From positions 1,550,001 to 1,614,000 of the forward strand of contig NZ_CP070304.1 of NCBI RefSeq assembly GCF_016917355.1: DNA of 64,000 nt, in the 5' to 3' direction. Positions 11,223 through 21,346 of the stretch are shown here, piece after piece. Both the position numbers and the translations under genes were made by a program. This DNA is from Glaciimonas sp. PAMC28666. GTDB taxonomy: Bacteria > Pseudomonadota > Gammaproteobacteria > Burkholderiales > Burkholderiaceae_D. A model generated the notes under the pieces. It saw only the letters and a program-made list of their open reading frames with translations. It was not told where the DNA came from and searched no databases. Each line of letters opens with the position of its first letter. Position 1 is the stretch's first letter.

Positions 11223-12739
11223 TAGTGCGACTCCTGTGATGGTGTTGATGATGGTGAAGATATTGGTGGCAATAATGGATCCTGCGGAACACCGCCGCTG
11301 GTCATATGGGTTACCACGCGCTCCATTTTCATGAAGCGTGAGCCTTTGACCAATACAGTCGTGGCAGATGTCATTTGCGAATCGATAGCGCCAATCAATG
11401 TTGCGATGTCGTCGAAGTGCAGCGCCGATGCGCCAAAAGCCTGACTCGCGTCAATTGCCAGCGCACCCAATGTAATAAACTGGGTAATGCCGCACTGGCG
11501 AGCATACGCACCGATTTCCTGATGGAATGCAGGGCCGTCATTACCGACTTCGCCCATATCGCCGAGGACTAATAAGCGCGGCGCGGGGGCTTGTGCCAGC
11601 ACGTCTATCGCTGCGCGTACTGAGTCTGGATTAGCGTTATACGTGTCATCAATAACGAGGGCGCCAGCATAAGCGGCATGTTGCGCCTGTTTGCGCTGCA
11701 AGCGACCGCTGACCGGGGCAAACGACTCTAATCCCCGCACAATAGCGTCAACGTCAATACCGATCGCTAAGGTGCAGGCCGTTGCGGCGAGCGCGTTACG
11801 CACATTATGTTCACCGGCTGCTTCGAGCCGGACCGCGAATGCATCAGCGGATGTGATGACCTGAAGTGTGCTGCCAAACGCCGTCGGCTGATAAGTGCAG
11901 CGCACATCAGCGTCGTCAGAAAAACCAAAGGTCAGCGATCGTACTGCTCTGTCTGCAGCAAGACCGCGCCACAATGCTGTAAAGGCATCATCCGCGGGAA
12001 ATACTGCTACCCCATCCGTTGATAGGCCGCTGATTACCGCGCCATTTTCAGCGGCAACGGCTTCGACGCTCGCCATAAACTCCTGGTGTTCGCGTTGGGC
12101 ATTGTTAACCAGCCCGACGGTAGGTGCGGCAATGGCTGCGAGCACCGCGATTTCGCCGGGATGGTTCATGCCCAGTTCAACGACTGCAGCCTGATGGCGC
12201 GCATCCAGTCGCAGTAACGTTAGTGGCACACCTATTTCGTTATTCAAGTTACCGCGCGTAGACAAATAAGCATCGGCACCGAACGCAGCTGCCAGAATCG
12301 CAGCAATCATTTCTTTCACCGTGGTTTTGCCATTACTGCCCGTCACCGCGATCAATGGCAGCGAAAACTGTCGACGCCAGCCATTCGCAATTGCCCCAAG
12401 TGCAGCCCGCGTATCCGCAACTATCAGCGCCGGTACCGCTAAATTACCGGGAGCACGCTCAACGATTAATGCCGATGCGCCCTGGCCCGCCACTTGATCC
12501 AGAAAGTCATGCGCATCGAAGCGCTCGCCGCGCAGAGCAACGAACAGGTTCCCCTCCACGACCGCGCGACTATCGGTAGTTAACCCGGTCACGACAACTT
12601 CGCCGGCCTCAATGCTGCCGTTGTTATTGCTATTGATGCTGGCTACGCTAACCGTCTGATGCGAGGACTGCAACCAGGATTGCAGATCATTGACCGACGC
12701 CTTAAATGGTCCTTTTGGCGCCTTCGGGAGCTTGATCAT
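11222..12739 (-). CDS. murF: UDP-MurNAc-tripeptide--D-alanyl-D-alanine ligase
   Basis: Mur ligase that adds the D-Ala-D-Ala dipeptide made by Ddl, completing the pentapeptide. The 505-residue protein carries the N-terminal substrate loop TTDSRAV, the P-loop GSNGKTTVK (134-142), the central-domain [11 protein letters not shown] and [10 protein letters not shown] in the C-terminal domain. A short Asn/Ser-rich stretch near residues 35-41 precedes the first conserved block. It overlaps murE by 4 bp and mraY by 1 bp. Confidence 0.97.
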   Translation of the reverse strand: MIKLPKAPKGPFKASVNDLQSWLQSSHQTVSVASINSNNNGSIEAGEVVVTGLTTDSRAVVEGNLFVALRGERFDAHDFLDQVAGQGASALIVERAPGNLAVPALIVADTRAALGAIANGWRRQFSLPLIAVTGSNGKTTVKEMIAAILAAAFGADAYLSTRGNLNNEIGVPLTLLRLDARHQAAVVELGMNHPGEIAVLAAIAAPTVGLVNNAQREHQEFMASVEAVAAENGAVISGLSTDGVAVFPADDAFTALWRGLAADRAVRSLTFGFSDDADVRCTYQPTAFGSTLQVITSADAFAVRLEAAGEHNVRNALAATACTLAIGIDVDAIVRGLESFAPVSGRLQRKQAQHAAYAGALVIDDTYNANPDSVRAAIDVLAQAPAPRLLVLGDMGEVGNDGPAFHQEIGAYARQCGITQFITLGALAIDASQAFGASALHFDDIATLIGAIDSQMTSATTVLVKGSRFMKMERVVTHMTSGGVPQDPLLPPISSPSSTPSQESH

Positions 12740-14331
12740 GCGACGCCACCTTTCATCGTGGCACGGGAGGCCAAGGCCAAGGCCGTATGGTCAGCATCTA
12801 AAAATGGCAATTTCTTGCCTTTTATTTCCTGATAGGTCTCGTGACCTTTACCAGCCAATAACACCACATCGGTTTTACCGGCCTTCCGTACAGCACGTAA
12901 AATCGCCGCCGCCCGATCTTCCTGAGTTTGAACCTTCGATGACTCCCCGGTGGCTGATGGCATGCCGGCAAGAATCTGCGCAATGATCTCCGCTGGCTCT
13001 TCGCTGCGTGGATTGTCACTGGTGACAATCACATGATCCGCCAATTCTGCAACGGTACCCATTTGTGACCGTTTGCCAGGATCGCGATCTCCACCGCAGC
13101 CAAAAACGCACCAGAGCTCACCACCACGTTGCTGCGCTACCTCACGCAACGTGAGTAATGTTTTTTCCAGTGCATCCGGCGTATGCGCATAATCGATCAC
13201 AATTAGCGGTGCATCCTGACCGCCGAACTGCTCCATGCGACCTGGAACGGCTGTCAATCGTTCGAGCGTTTGAACGGCGGCGTCCCATTGGATTCCTTTG
13301 GCCAGCAAAACACCCAGAATGCCCAACACGTTGCTGACATTAAACTGGCCGACCAAGTGCGTTTTGATCTGACTTACGCCAAATGGCGACTCTACATGAA
13401 ACACCGTACCACTCGTGCTGGTACGCACTGCCGTTGCTCGCAGGATCGGAAATTCCCCCAAGGCGGTGGCACTTTGCACCGCGGCATCCGATAAGGCATA
13501 GCCGATAATAGCTACTGCACCGTCGTTTTGTCGCAGGTGCTGAACCAGACGCAAACCCATATCGTCGTCAAGATTGATCACCGCATGCTGCAAACCTGGC
13601 CAGTCAAAAAGCGCGCGCTTGGTGGCTTCATAGGTAGCCATATCGCCGTGATAATCAAGGTGATCGCGGGTGAAATTGGTCAACAAGGCGATGTCGATGT
13701 GCATGCCGTCGAGCCGTCCTTCATGCAAACCAATAGAAGAGGCCTCAATCGCTAAAGCTTGTGCACCCGCCGCTTTAAGCTTCACCAATTCACCCTGCAA
13801 CAGGATCGCATCAGGCGTGGTATAGCCGGTGACCGTGAACTCGGCCCGCTGACGCGGCACAAAAATGCCAACGCCTAATGTGCCAATGACGCCGGTAGGC
13901 TGCCCGAGTTGGGCCAAAGCGTGGCCGAGCCATTGACTACAAGATGTCTTGCCGTTGGTTCCAGTGACCGCAATGACGCACATATCCCGGTCGGGCTGCT
14001 GATAAAAATTGTTGGCTATCGGACCTGCCAGTTTTTTGAGGCCGTCCACCGCGAGATGCGGAACGGCCCGCTCCGGATTCCATTCAAATTGAGCAGCTTC
14101 ATATACGACCGCAGCCGCACCATTTTGGAGGGCCTGATCGATGTAAGCCCGACCATCGGTGCCATCGCCGGGATAAGCAAAAAAAACATCTCCCGTAGTG
14201 ATTTTCCGCGAATCCGATACCAATCGGACTGGCAGCGATGCTGCCGTCACAAGTCTGGCCAACCATGTCTGGATTGACCCCAGCTCAGCCGACTTCACGG
14301 GATTCGATGGTGCGGATCTTCTGAGAGTCAT
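12736..14331 (-). CDS. murE: UDP-MurNAc-dipeptide--meso-diaminopimelate ligase
   Basis: Mur ligase adding the third residue of the stem peptide. The 531 residues show the SDSRKI substrate loop, the P-loop GTNGKTS (124-130) and the C-terminal DNPRSEEP. The DNPR motif indicates specificity for meso-diaminopimelate rather than lysine, matching a Gram-negative wall. The start is the ATG at 14331, overlapping the ftsI stop by one base; the stop overlaps murF by 4 bp. Confidence 0.97.
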   Translation of the reverse strand: MTLRRSAPSNPVKSAELGSIQTWLARLVTAASLPVRLVSDSRKITTGDVFFAYPGDGTDGRAYIDQALQNGAAAVVYEAAQFEWNPERAVPHLAVDGLKKLAGPIANNFYQQPDRDMCVIAVTGTNGKTSCSQWLGHALAQLGQPTGVIGTLGVGIFVPRQRAEFTVTGYTTPDAILLQGELVKLKAAGAQALAIEASSIGLHEGRLDGMHIDIALLTNFTRDHLDYHGDMATYEATKRALFDWPGLQHAVINLDDDMGLRLVQHLRQNDGAVAIIGYALSDAAVQSATALGEFPILRATAVRTSTSGTVFHVESPFGVSQIKTHLVGQFNVSNVLGILGVLLAKGIQWDAAVQTLERLTAVPGRMEQFGGQDAPLIVIDYAHTPDALEKTLLTLREVAQQRGGELWCVFGCGGDRDPGKRSQMGTVAELADHVIVTSDNPRSEEPAEIIAQILAGMPSATGESSKVQTQEDRAAAILRAVRKAGKTDVVLLAGKGHETYQEIKGKKLPFLDADHTALALASRATMKGGVA

Positions 14332-16094
14332 CAGAAGCTCTCTTTCGGACCATCGGTTGGGATAATGATATCGGTGATGTTCGAATCTGGCTGAACATTC
14401 AAGGTCCGCAATGCATTCCCCACTACGCTGGCAAAAACTGGCGCAGCCGAGTCGCCACCATAGCGGTAAGCGTTGCTTGGTTCATCGATCATGACAGCAA
14501 CGATGAGCCGAGGATCGGAAGCTGGTGCGAAACCGACAAAATCGGCAATATACTTTTTGACGTATTTGCCGTTCTCAATTTTATAAGCGGTGCCGGTTTT
14601 GCCACCCACCCGATAGCCGGGTACTTGTGCTTTCGGTGCAGTACCGCCCGGTGCCGTGACTCTTTCGAGCATCGCGCGCATTGTGAGCGCGGTCTTTTCG
14701 GATATAACACGTTGACCGACCGGTGGCGTCGTCACCTTTTTAAACGATAACGGGATTAAATCACCATTCCGCGCAAAAATTGTGTAGGCATGCGCCATCT
14801 GAATCAGCGAAACTGATATTCCGTGGCCGTAGCTCATCGTAGCCTGCTCAATAGGCCGCCATGATTTGAATGGTCGGACGCGACCGGCGACAGCACCTGG
14901 GAAACCAAATTTTGGCTGCTGTCCAAGACCGACGGTAGTAAACATTTCCCACATCTCTTCGGCTGGCATTTGCAGAGCAATCTTGGCGGTCCCAAGGTTC
15001 GACGATTTCTGAATAATCTGGGCTACGCTCATCGTCAACAATCCATGGGGATGCGAATCGCCGATAGTCGCGGTCCCGATTGTCATTTTGTCGGGAACCT
15101 GAAAGGTCGTCCCGGGCTGTATCCGATTTGTGTCCAGCGCCAATGCCACCGTAAAGGGTTTCAGCGTCGATCCCGGCTCGAAAGTATCGGTCATTACCCG
15201 ATTTCGCAACTGTGCTCCAGTAAGAATCGACCGATCGTTTGGGTTGTAACTGGGCAGGTTGGCAAGCGCCAATACCTCGCCGCTTTTTGCATCCACCACC
15301 ACAATGGCTCCGGCTTTTGCCTTGGTCTTCTCGACCATTTCTTTTAGTTGCGTAAACGCGATGTATTGAATTTTACTATCAATCGACAACACCAGATCTT
15401 TCCCGTCATGCGGCTCTTTTACAGCTTCGATGTCTTCAACAATATGACCGAGGCGATCTTTGATGACCCGGCGGCTGCCTGTCGTTCCTGCCAACGTTTT
15501 TTGCTGAGACAGCTCCATGCCATCCTGACCCGCGTCCTCGATATTGGTAAAGCCGACCACGTGGGCCGCGACCTCGCCTTCGGGATAAAATCGTTTATAT
15601 TCCGGGCGAGTTTCGATCCCGGCAATACCCAGTTTGGCGATTTGATCCGTTACCTCTTTCTCGACTTGCCGCTTAAGGTAAACAAAGCTGCGATCGGAAT
15701 CGAGCTTTTTATTTAATTCGGCTTGGGTCATATCGAGCAATTTTGCGAGGGCTTCCAGCTTCTCTTTGGGCGCTTGCTGCACATCATCGGGGATTGCCCA
15801 AATCGCTTTAACCGGGACCGATGAGGCCAAAACCTGTCCGTTACGGTCGGTGATCTTGCCACGCGTTGCCGGCAGTTCCAGCGTGCGCGCATAACGCGAA
15901 GCACCCTGCTTTTGCAAAAAATCGGTGGACACACCTTGCAGCCATAACGCTCTGACCACCAGCGCAAAAAAAGCCGCGAATAACATGAATAACACGACGC
16001 GTGAACGCCATACCGGGAGCTTGACTTTCAAGACCGGACTGGCGGTGAACGGCATGCCTTTCGAAGCAGCGGTACGCGGGGGGTTACGTGTCAT
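14331..16094 (-). CDS. ftsI: Septal peptidoglycan transpeptidase FtsI (PBP3)
   Basis: Class B penicillin-binding protein that crosslinks septal peptidoglycan with FtsW. The 587 residues comprise a cytoplasmic tail, a membrane anchor (about 33-50), a pedestal domain beginning at RGKITDRNG, and the transpeptidase domain. The latter has the active-site STLK (S309, K312), SSN (364-366) and KTG (499-501) motifs, all intact. Overlaps ftsL by 4 bp and murE by 1 bp. Confidence 0.98.
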   Translation of the reverse strand: MTRNPPRTAASKGMPFTASPVLKVKLPVWRSRVVLFMLFAAFFALVVRALWLQGVSTDFLQKQGASRYARTLELPATRGKITDRNGQVLASSVPVKAIWAIPDDVQQAPKEKLEALAKLLDMTQAELNKKLDSDRSFVYLKRQVEKEVTDQIAKLGIAGIETRPEYKRFYPEGEVAAHVVGFTNIEDAGQDGMELSQQKTLAGTTGSRRVIKDRLGHIVEDIEAVKEPHDGKDLVLSIDSKIQYIAFTQLKEMVEKTKAKAGAIVVVDAKSGEVLALANLPSYNPNDRSILTGAQLRNRVMTDTFEPGSTLKPFTVALALDTNRIQPGTTFQVPDKMTIGTATIGDSHPHGLLTMSVAQIIQKSSNLGTAKIALQMPAEEMWEMFTTVGLGQQPKFGFPGAVAGRVRPFKSWRPIEQATMSYGHGISVSLIQMAHAYTIFARNGDLIPLSFKKVTTPPVGQRVISEKTALTMRAMLERVTAPGGTAPKAQVPGYRVGGKTGTAYKIENGKYVKKYIADFVGFAPASDPRLIVAVMIDEPSNAYRYGGDSAAPVFASVVGNALRTLNVQPDSNITDIIIPTDGPKESF

Positions 16095-16363
16095 TTGGCC
16101 CCCATCGTCAAATACTGGGTGCGCTGTGGTGTCAGGGGCACCATATTGAGATCACGGCGCGCGCTAGCCTCGATTCTGGCGTTCTTACCGAGCGTGGATT
16201 GATCTAGCTGTAATTGCGACCATTCGATATCCAACTGCCGCGCCTGGCTTTGGGCGCGCCCTAACTCGATAAATAGCTGGCGTGCCTGATACTGTGCATT
16301 CACCAATGCCAGCGCGCAGATCACCAGTATCGTCGTCAGCACCGCATTGACACGGCCGATCAT
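16091..16363 (-). CDS. ftsL: Cell division protein FtsL
   Basis: Small bitopic membrane protein forming the FtsQ-FtsL-FtsB complex. The 90 residues consist of one N-terminal membrane segment (about 6-22, [17 protein letters not shown]) followed by a periplasmic coiled-coil-forming stretch [17 protein letters not shown] and a conserved C-terminal region ending near the NMVPLTPQ motif. Sequence conservation in this family is low, so the call rests on length, topology and its exact place between rsmH and ftsI (4-bp overlaps on both sides). Confidence 0.93.
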   Translation of the reverse strand: MIGRVNAVLTTILVICALALVNAQYQARQLFIELGRAQSQARQLDIEWSQLQLDQSTLGKNARIEASARRDLNMVPLTPQRTQYLTMGAK

Positions 16364-17346
16364 GATTTGTCACCTGACGAGAAACCGGATGGCGGACTGC
16401 CGGCCAGGCGTTCACCGACGCGCATGATCGCTGAGCGTGAACGTGGGTTCGCGATTACCTCAGCATCGGAGGGCTTGATGCGAGACACGAGCTTCAACTG
16501 CGGTTGCGGTAAATCGACCGCAAGAATGGGTAGGCGACGGTCAGGTTGCGGCAACTTGGCTTTAGAAGACATATACTGTTTGACGATGCGATCTTCCAGC
16601 GAATGAAAACTGATCACCACCAATCTCCCTTGTAGAGACATCTGCTCAAACGCCTGATCCAGGACTACTTGAAGTTCTTCAAGCTCTTTATTGATGTAAA
16701 TCCGGATAGCTTGAAATGTGCGAGTGGCCGGGTCTTTACCCTTCTCGCGGGTTTTGACAGCGTTTGCCACGATCGCGGCAAGCTGTCGTGTGGTTGAAAT
16801 TGGTTGGATTGCCCGGCCAGCAACAATCGCCTTTGCAATCTGAACAGCAAACCGTTCTTCCCCATAATCACGCACTACCTTTCCAATTGTTTGTTCATCC
16901 GCTATTGCAAGCCACGCCGCTGCGGACATACCCCGCGTGGTGTCCATGCGCATATCCAATGGACCATCCGCACGAAAACTAAAACCTCTGCTGGCATCAT
17001 CGACCTGGGGCGATGAAATGCCCAAATCCAGCAATACGCCGTCTACCTTGGCGATGTCACGGTCCTGCAATGCCTCTGCTAAGGTCGCAAAACTGTCGTG
17101 TACGATCTCAAACCGTGGATCGACAATCAGGTTCGCGGTTGCAATCGCTTGCGGATCCTTATCAAACGCAATCAGACGACCGAGCGGCCCAAGGCTTTCT
17201 AAAATTTTGCGACTGTGTCCACCGCGGCCAAAAGTGCCGTCGACATAGACGCCGTCCGCACGAGATCCGACGATATTCAACGCATCTACAGCTTCATCCA
17301 GCAACACCGTGCGGTGCTGGAATTCGGGCACCGATTGTTCAGTCAT
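16360..17346 (-). CDS. rsmH: 16S rRNA m4C1402 N4-methyltransferase RsmH (MraW)
   Basis: SAM-dependent methyltransferase modifying N4 of C1402 in the decoding centre of 16S rRNA; a constant member of dcw clusters. The 328 residues start with the typical [13 protein letters not shown] and show the SAM loop [39 protein letters not shown] and [14 protein letters not shown]. It begins at the ATG at 17346, 10 bp after mraZ, and overlaps ftsL by 4 bp. Confidence 0.98.
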   Translation of the reverse strand: MTEQSVPEFQHRTVLLDEAVDALNIVGSRADGVYVDGTFGRGGHSRKILESLGPLGRLIAFDKDPQAIATANLIVDPRFEIVHDSFATLAEALQDRDIAKVDGVLLDLGISSPQVDDASRGFSFRADGPLDMRMDTTRGMSAAAWLAIADEQTIGKVVRDYGEERFAVQIAKAIVAGRAIQPISTTRQLAAIVANAVKTREKGKDPATRTFQAIRIYINKELEELQVVLDQAFEQMSLQGRLVVISFHSLEDRIVKQYMSSKAKLPQPDRRLPILAVDLPQPQLKLVSRIKPSDAEVIANPRSRSAIMRVGERLAGSPPSGFSSGDKS

Positions 17347-17356
17347 CTTGGCGCCG

Positions 17357-17785
17357 TCAGAAGGAAAAGTTACTTAATACATCGGGCATGCCAGCCGCAA
17401 CTGCTTGCGACTCGCTCTCAGCCAATTTGGCTGCATCCCAAATCTCGAAATGGCTTCCCATTCCCAACAACATTACTTCTCGCGATAAGCCAACTGCAAT
17501 ACGTAATTCCGGCGCGATCAAAATTCGCCCGGCAGAATCGAGTTCAACATCGGAGGCATTACCAAGAAAAATACGTTGCCAGGCGCGTGCCGACATAGGC
17601 CAGGCCGCGATTTGTTCGCGATGGCTTTCCCATGTAGGACGTGGAAAGAGCAGAAGACAGCCGTGTGGGTGTTTGGTGACGGTCAGACGACCTTCACATT
17701 GAACGGTCAGCGCGTCACGATGCTTTGAAGGCACTGACATCCGCCCCTTTGCATCGAGATTTAATGCTGACGCACCCTGAAACAC
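17357..17785 (-). CDS. mraZ: Transcriptional regulator MraZ
   Basis: DNA-binding protein of the AbrB-like fold that represses its own dcw promoter. Two tandem SpoVT/AbrB-type repeats carry the hallmark D-x-K-G-R and D-x-A-G-R motifs ([10 protein letters not shown] and [10 protein letters not shown]). The GTG at 17785 was chosen because it has a near-perfect AGGAGGT ribosome site seven bases upstream and gives the family's usual [10 protein letters not shown] beginning and 142 residues; the frame is open upstream to a TTG at 17821 without support. First gene of the cluster; four regularly spaced GTGKG boxes lie 74-108 bp upstream. Confidence 0.95.
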   Translation of the reverse strand: MFQGASALNLDAKGRMSVPSKHRDALTVQCEGRLTVTKHPHGCLLLFPRPTWESHREQIAAWPMSARAWQRIFLGNASDVELDSAGRILIAPELRIAVGLSREVMLLGMGSHFEIWDAAKLAESESQAVAAGMPDVLSNFSF

Positions 17786-17858
17786 CGCTGACCTCCTGAT
17801 TGAATACAATAAATAGCGCAATGGTCTTAATAAATGGTTTTATGATCAGCAAAAACGC

Positions 17859-17893
17859 CCCACAAAAACACACTTTTTCACACTGCCACCCAC
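17859..17893 (-). promoter_or_regulatory. Candidate MraZ box: four GTGKG repeats at 10-bp pitch
   Basis: On the minus strand, GTGGG, GTGTG, GTGTG and GTGGG begin exactly 10 bp apart (plus-strand CCCAC 17889-17893, CACAC 17879-17883, CACAC 17869-17873, CCCAC 17859-17863). Known MraZ operators are short direct repeats of a TGGGN core separated by 5 bp, i.e. the same 10-bp period. The first repeat overlaps the proposed -10 element, so binding would block initiation. Inference from pattern and position. Confidence 0.75.
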
Positions 17894-17920
17894 TTTAGAG
17901 TATGCCTTATAAGAGGTCAA
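17892..17920 (-). promoter_or_regulatory. Candidate dcw cluster promoter (Pmra)
   Basis: Minus strand TTGACC (17915-17920), a 17-bp spacer, then TAAAGT (17892-17897). The -35 matches the sigma70 consensus at five of six positions and the -10 at four of six. Initiation would fall around 17885 within the repeat array, about 100 bp upstream of mraZ. Placement of the repeats directly over the -10 and start site fits autorepression. Confidence 0.6.
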
Positions 17921-18381
17921 GCCATTTACACCGTGCGAATTGCAAATTTTTGTGTAAAGTCAATGACTTAGCGTAACTTTGGCAACAAATTCTGGAAAGC
18001 GAAGAAAACTAAATACCTCAATAAATGAAGGACTTACCGCCGACTATAAAAGTTTCATGTGAGATAAACACATGTGTTTTACGGCGACTTTAAAGCCCTA
18101 AAAATGTGCGATTTTTAACCTCATCAATTCGGAATTTGACCACAGCGGATCACGAAATGTTAAAAATCCTTCGATTGTGCCCCCCAATGCGCCCGCCTCG
18201 AATTCAAGCATCCGTGTATTAAAAGGAAGGAGAACGATGATTTTTTGATGCAAGAAAAAAGGTAGAGAAGACGGGGAGGATAAAAAAATATGAGAGGTAA
18301 GACGCATTAAATGATGCGACTAACATTTAAAGAAGTAAAAAACACACGATTTATATAGAGGTGCTGATGCCTCGACGACAT
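17921..18381. other. Non-coding gap between the dcw promoter and ruvC
   Basis: About 460 bp of AT-rich sequence without a convincing gene. It contains a perfect 14-bp palindrome AAACACATGTGTTT (18066-18079). Two plus-strand purine-rich Shine-Dalgarno-like stretches are each followed by a tiny frame (18237-18248, three codons; 18290-18310, six codons). A 69-codon minus-strand frame (18098-18307) has no ribosome site or family resemblance. Possibly a relic of a rearrangement. Confidence 0.5.
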
Positions 18382-18924
18382 TTACCCGATCAAACGACCG
18401 CCCTTTACGCGCAATCCTTTTTTTGCCAGCGAAGGAGCAAGCGCCGCCAGTGCTGCCAACGCATCGCCCGAATGCGCGTGACAAATTGCAACGGCCAGCG
18501 CGTCGGCGGCGTCGGAGCCGGGTAATCCGGGTAAAGATAATAAACGTTGGACCATATCCTGAACTTGCTGCTTTTGCGCTTTACCGTGTCCCGCGACTGC
18601 CTGCTTAATTTGCAGCGCAGTATATTCGGCTACGCCTAAATCACCACTTACCAATGCGCAGATAGCCGCACCGCGGGCCTGCCCAAGTAATAGCGTGGAT
18701 TGGGGATTGACGTTGACAAAAACGATCTCGATTGCCGCACAGTCTGGCGAGTAAGTCCGCACCACCTCAGACACGCTGGCCAGTATAACCTTGAGACGCT
18801 CCGGCAAACTCGCATCCGGCGTCTTGATCGTGCCAGACGCGACGTAGGCAAGCTTGTGGCCTTGCTTATCAATTACGCCGAAGCCTGTCGTTCGCAAACC
18901 GGGATCGATACCGAGAATTCTCAT
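18382..18924 (-). CDS. ruvC: Holliday junction resolvase RuvC
   Basis: Endonuclease that resolves Holliday junctions together with RuvAB. The 180-residue protein has the RNase H-like fold signature [16 protein letters not shown] with catalytic D7, E66 in AAIEIVF, and the acidic pair D138/D141 in [16 protein letters not shown]; all four catalytic acidic residues are present. It is slightly long at the C-terminus, with an Ala-rich tail. It follows purH on the same strand. ruvA and ruvB, often next to ruvC, are not in this window. Confidence 0.97.
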   Translation of the reverse strand: MRILGIDPGLRTTGFGVIDKQGHKLAYVASGTIKTPDASLPERLKVILASVSEVVRTYSPDCAAIEIVFVNVNPQSTLLLGQARGAAICALVSGDLGVAEYTALQIKQAVAGHGKAQKQQVQDMVQRLLSLPGLPGSDAADALAVAICHAHSGDALAALAALAPSLAKKGLRVKGGRLIG

Positions 18925-19010
18925 ATTTACCCGAGCACCTTAGTGCCAATTATCTTTATGCAAATACACAAGTCAGTCGTTTTTGACGGCCGCTACGGTG
19001 TGCCATAAAA

Positions 19011-19073
19011 GGTGCCCGCGTGCTCACGCACCCGCGCACCCGTCCCAGCCTTGAAGACCCAAAGGTGGGGACG
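19011..19073. repeat. GC-rich structured element between purH and ruvC
   Basis: A 30-bp block (19011-19040) reads on the minus strand GGTGC-N4-GTGC-N4-GCAC-N4-GCACC, i.e. nested inverted arms separated by internal GCGG. Immediately beside it CGTCCC (19041-19046) is repeated inverted as GGGACG (19068-19073). There is no T-run, so it does not look like a standard terminator. It lies in the transcribed spacer between purH and ruvC. Confidence 0.4.
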
Positions 19074-19128
19074 GCCGCCTGGCCAGGCTTCGCTTCCCGG
19101 CGTTGATTAAGGCAGTTTATTGACCGAC

Positions 19129-20694
19129 TCAATGACGGAAATGACGGATGCCGGTTAATAACATCACGACGCCGTGTTCATCAGCCGCGTCAACCACTTC
19201 CTGATCGCGCATTGAACCGCCCGGTTGAATCACGCAGGTCGCTCCGGCGTTAACCACCACGTCCAGTCCGTCACGGAATGGGAAGAAGGCATCCGACGCA
19301 ACGGCAGAACCCACCATCGACAGACCGGCGTTTTGAGCCTTGATTGAAGCGATCCGCGCAGAGTCGACTCGACTCATCTGACCGGCACCGACGCCTAACG
19401 TCATGCCGTTTCCGCAAAAAACAATCGCATTCGACTTAACGAACTTAGCGACGCGCCAGGCAAACATCAGATCTTGCAGCTGTTGCGGAGTTGGTTGTTT
19501 TTTGCTGACTACTTTGAGTTCTGCCAGTGTGACGTTTTTGGTATCCGGAGCTTGCACCAGTAACCCGCCACCGACGCGCTTGACATCGTGGGTGTTGCGC
19601 TCGTTACCTAATGCAATTTCTAACACCCGTACGTTTTGTTTGGCGGCGAAAATTTGCTTGGCCTGGTCCGTAAAGGATGGCGCGATGACCACTTCGACAA
19701 ACTGCCTCGCGACCGCCTCAGCCGCATTGCCATCAACTTCATGATTGAACGCAATAATGCCGCCAAATGCGGAAGTCGGATCAGTTTGCAACGCCTTGCT
19801 GTACGCTTCTAACGCAGATGCGCCAACTGCCACGCCGCATGGATTTGCGTGTTTTACGATGACGCAGGCAGTGTCGTCAAAACTTTTCACGCATTCCCAG
19901 GCTGCATCAGCATCGGCAATGTTATTAAAAGACAGTTCTTTACCTTGCAATTGGCGGTAATTTGCCAATGCGCCTTCAATCGGATGGATGTCACGGTAGA
20001 ACGCTGCAGATTGATGCGGATTCTCGCCATAACGCATTTCCTGCACTTTTTCAAAATGCAGATTGAGCGTGTTTGGATAGGCGCTGCGAGTTTCATGTTG
20101 CTTATCATCACCGAGTGAAGTGAAATAATTGGTGATGGCACCATCGTACTGTGCAGTATGCGCGAACACCTTTTTGGCTAAAGCAAATTTGGTTTCATAA
20201 GTTGCCTCGCCCTGATTCGCCTTTAACTCCGCCAATACCTGAGCGTAGTCGGTTGGATCGCACAGCACGATCACATCCTTGTGGTTTTTGGCAGACGAAC
20301 GCAACATGGCGGGACCGCCGATGTCGATATTTTCAATCGCATCTTCTAGTGAACATTGGTCTTTTGCAATGGTTTGCTGGAAAGGATAGAGATTGACCAC
20401 CACCATGTCGATAAGCGGAATCTGATGTTCAGCCAATGCTTTGACATGCTCGGGAAAATCACGGCGCGCCAAAATCCCGCCATGTACTTTAGGATGTAAT
20501 GTCTTTACCCGTCCATCCAGCATTTCCGGGAAACCGGTGTGGTCTGCAACCTCGGTCACCTTGATGCCGTTTTCAGCAAGAAGCTTGGCGGTGCCACCGG
20601 TGGACAGAATATTCACACCCAACGCGGCCAGCTCGCGGGAAAATTCGAGAATGCCAGTCTTGTCGGAGACTGATATGAGGGCTTGTTTAATCAT
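19129..20694 (-). CDS. purH: Bifunctional AICAR formyltransferase / IMP cyclohydrolase
   Basis: Catalyses the last two steps of de novo purine synthesis (AICAR to FAICAR to IMP). The 521-residue protein has the N-terminal MGS-like cyclohydrolase domain ([35 protein letters not shown]) and the C-terminal transformylase domain ([34 protein letters not shown]). It sits between fis and ruvC on the same strand, an order common in betaproteobacteria. Confidence 0.98.
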   Translation of the reverse strand: MIKQALISVSDKTGILEFSRELAALGVNILSTGGTAKLLAENGIKVTEVADHTGFPEMLDGRVKTLHPKVHGGILARRDFPEHVKALAEHQIPLIDMVVVNLYPFQQTIAKDQCSLEDAIENIDIGGPAMLRSSAKNHKDVIVLCDPTDYAQVLAELKANQGEATYETKFALAKKVFAHTAQYDGAITNYFTSLGDDKQHETRSAYPNTLNLHFEKVQEMRYGENPHQSAAFYRDIHPIEGALANYRQLQGKELSFNNIADADAAWECVKSFDDTACVIVKHANPCGVAVGASALEAYSKALQTDPTSAFGGIIAFNHEVDGNAAEAVARQFVEVVIAPSFTDQAKQIFAAKQNVRVLEIALGNERNTHDVKRVGGGLLVQAPDTKNVTLAELKVVSKKQPTPQQLQDLMFAWRVAKFVKSNAIVFCGNGMTLGVGAGQMSRVDSARIASIKAQNAGLSMVGSAVASDAFFPFRDGLDVVVNAGATCVIQPGGSMRDQEVVDAADEHGVVMLLTGIRHFRH

Positions 20695-20755
20695 GATGGG
20701 AACTCAGGAAATAATGCATTACTAATAATAAACAAACAAAGCGGTGTGATTGGGA

Positions 20756-20817
20756 GGGAAGAACCAACGTTTTCTTCCCGAGGTTCCACCGAAAGAGGCC
20801 CGAAAGAGGCCGAAAGC
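20756..20817. repeat. Hairpin plus short tandem repeat between fis and purH
   Basis: A perfect 8-bp inverted repeat GGGAAGAA (20756-20763) / TTCTTCCC (20772-20779) with an 8-base loop is followed by an 11-bp tandem CCGAAAGAGGC at 20789 and 20800, with a partial third copy to 20817. No T-run adjoins the hairpin, so it may be a processing or leader structure of purH rather than a terminator. Confidence 0.4.
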
Positions 20818-20903
20818 ATCTTTCAATATTTCTGGTTTTCAGTGCTGCCCGAGGTAGTCGTTCGTGACACACCTTTTTGTTTTGTTCGTTTCGAGGTAAA
20901 AAA

Positions 20904-21137
20904 TTACAATAAGCCGTGCTGCTGAAGTTTCTTCCGCAATGTATTGCGATTAATTCCCAACATTTCAGCCGCGTGCGACTGATTTCCTTCGGCGCGCGCT
21001 ATGACAGCTTCCAGCACCGGTTTTTCGACCGTGGAAATTACCATGTCATAAACATTCGTCGGCGGCTGCTCGCCCAAGTCCTTAAAATACTTCTCGAGGC
21101 TTTTCTTGACAACGTCCTGAATACTTTCTTTGCTCAT
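20904..21137 (-). CDS. fis: DNA-binding protein Fis
   Basis: Nucleoid-associated protein of the Fis family, shaping promoters and DNA bending. Only 77 residues, the short form usual in betaproteobacteria (Escherichia coli Fis has 98, with an extra N-terminal hairpin region). The C-terminal helix-turn-helix AEGNQSHAAEMLGINRNTLR (about 51-70) is clear and nearly identical to the NtrC-family DNA-binding module. It lies downstream of dusB as in many proteobacteria, and upstream of purH. Confidence 0.96.
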   Translation of the reverse strand: MSKESIQDVVKKSLEKYFKDLGEQPPTNVYDMVISTVEKPVLEAVIARAEGNQSHAAEMLGINRNTLRKKLQQHGLL

Positions 21138-21346
21138 TTTCGCTTTACGGTTTTACTTGCTAGAGGTTTTTCTTTGATTAAAGCACACAGCTGACACGAT
21201 CCGATCTTGACTTCAATCTTCGTTTTAGTTTGCTTTAAACCATATTTTTGTCGTTTTTTCGGTCTTATTTGGGCCGCATTTTTTTCAACGCTGATGTGTT
21301 CGCATCGGTTTTTACTCGAGGGGTTGCGCTGACGCCAACGTTTTAC

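Noticed and set aside
18098-18307. 69-codon minus-strand frame in the mraZ-ruvC gap
   Set aside because: No ribosome binding site, no recognisable motif, low-complexity start; not supported as a gene.
18237-18310. Two tiny plus-strand frames each with a good Shine-Dalgarno-like sequence
   Set aside because: Only three and six codons; purine-rich AT DNA gives such matches by chance and no downstream gene on that strand would use them as leaders.
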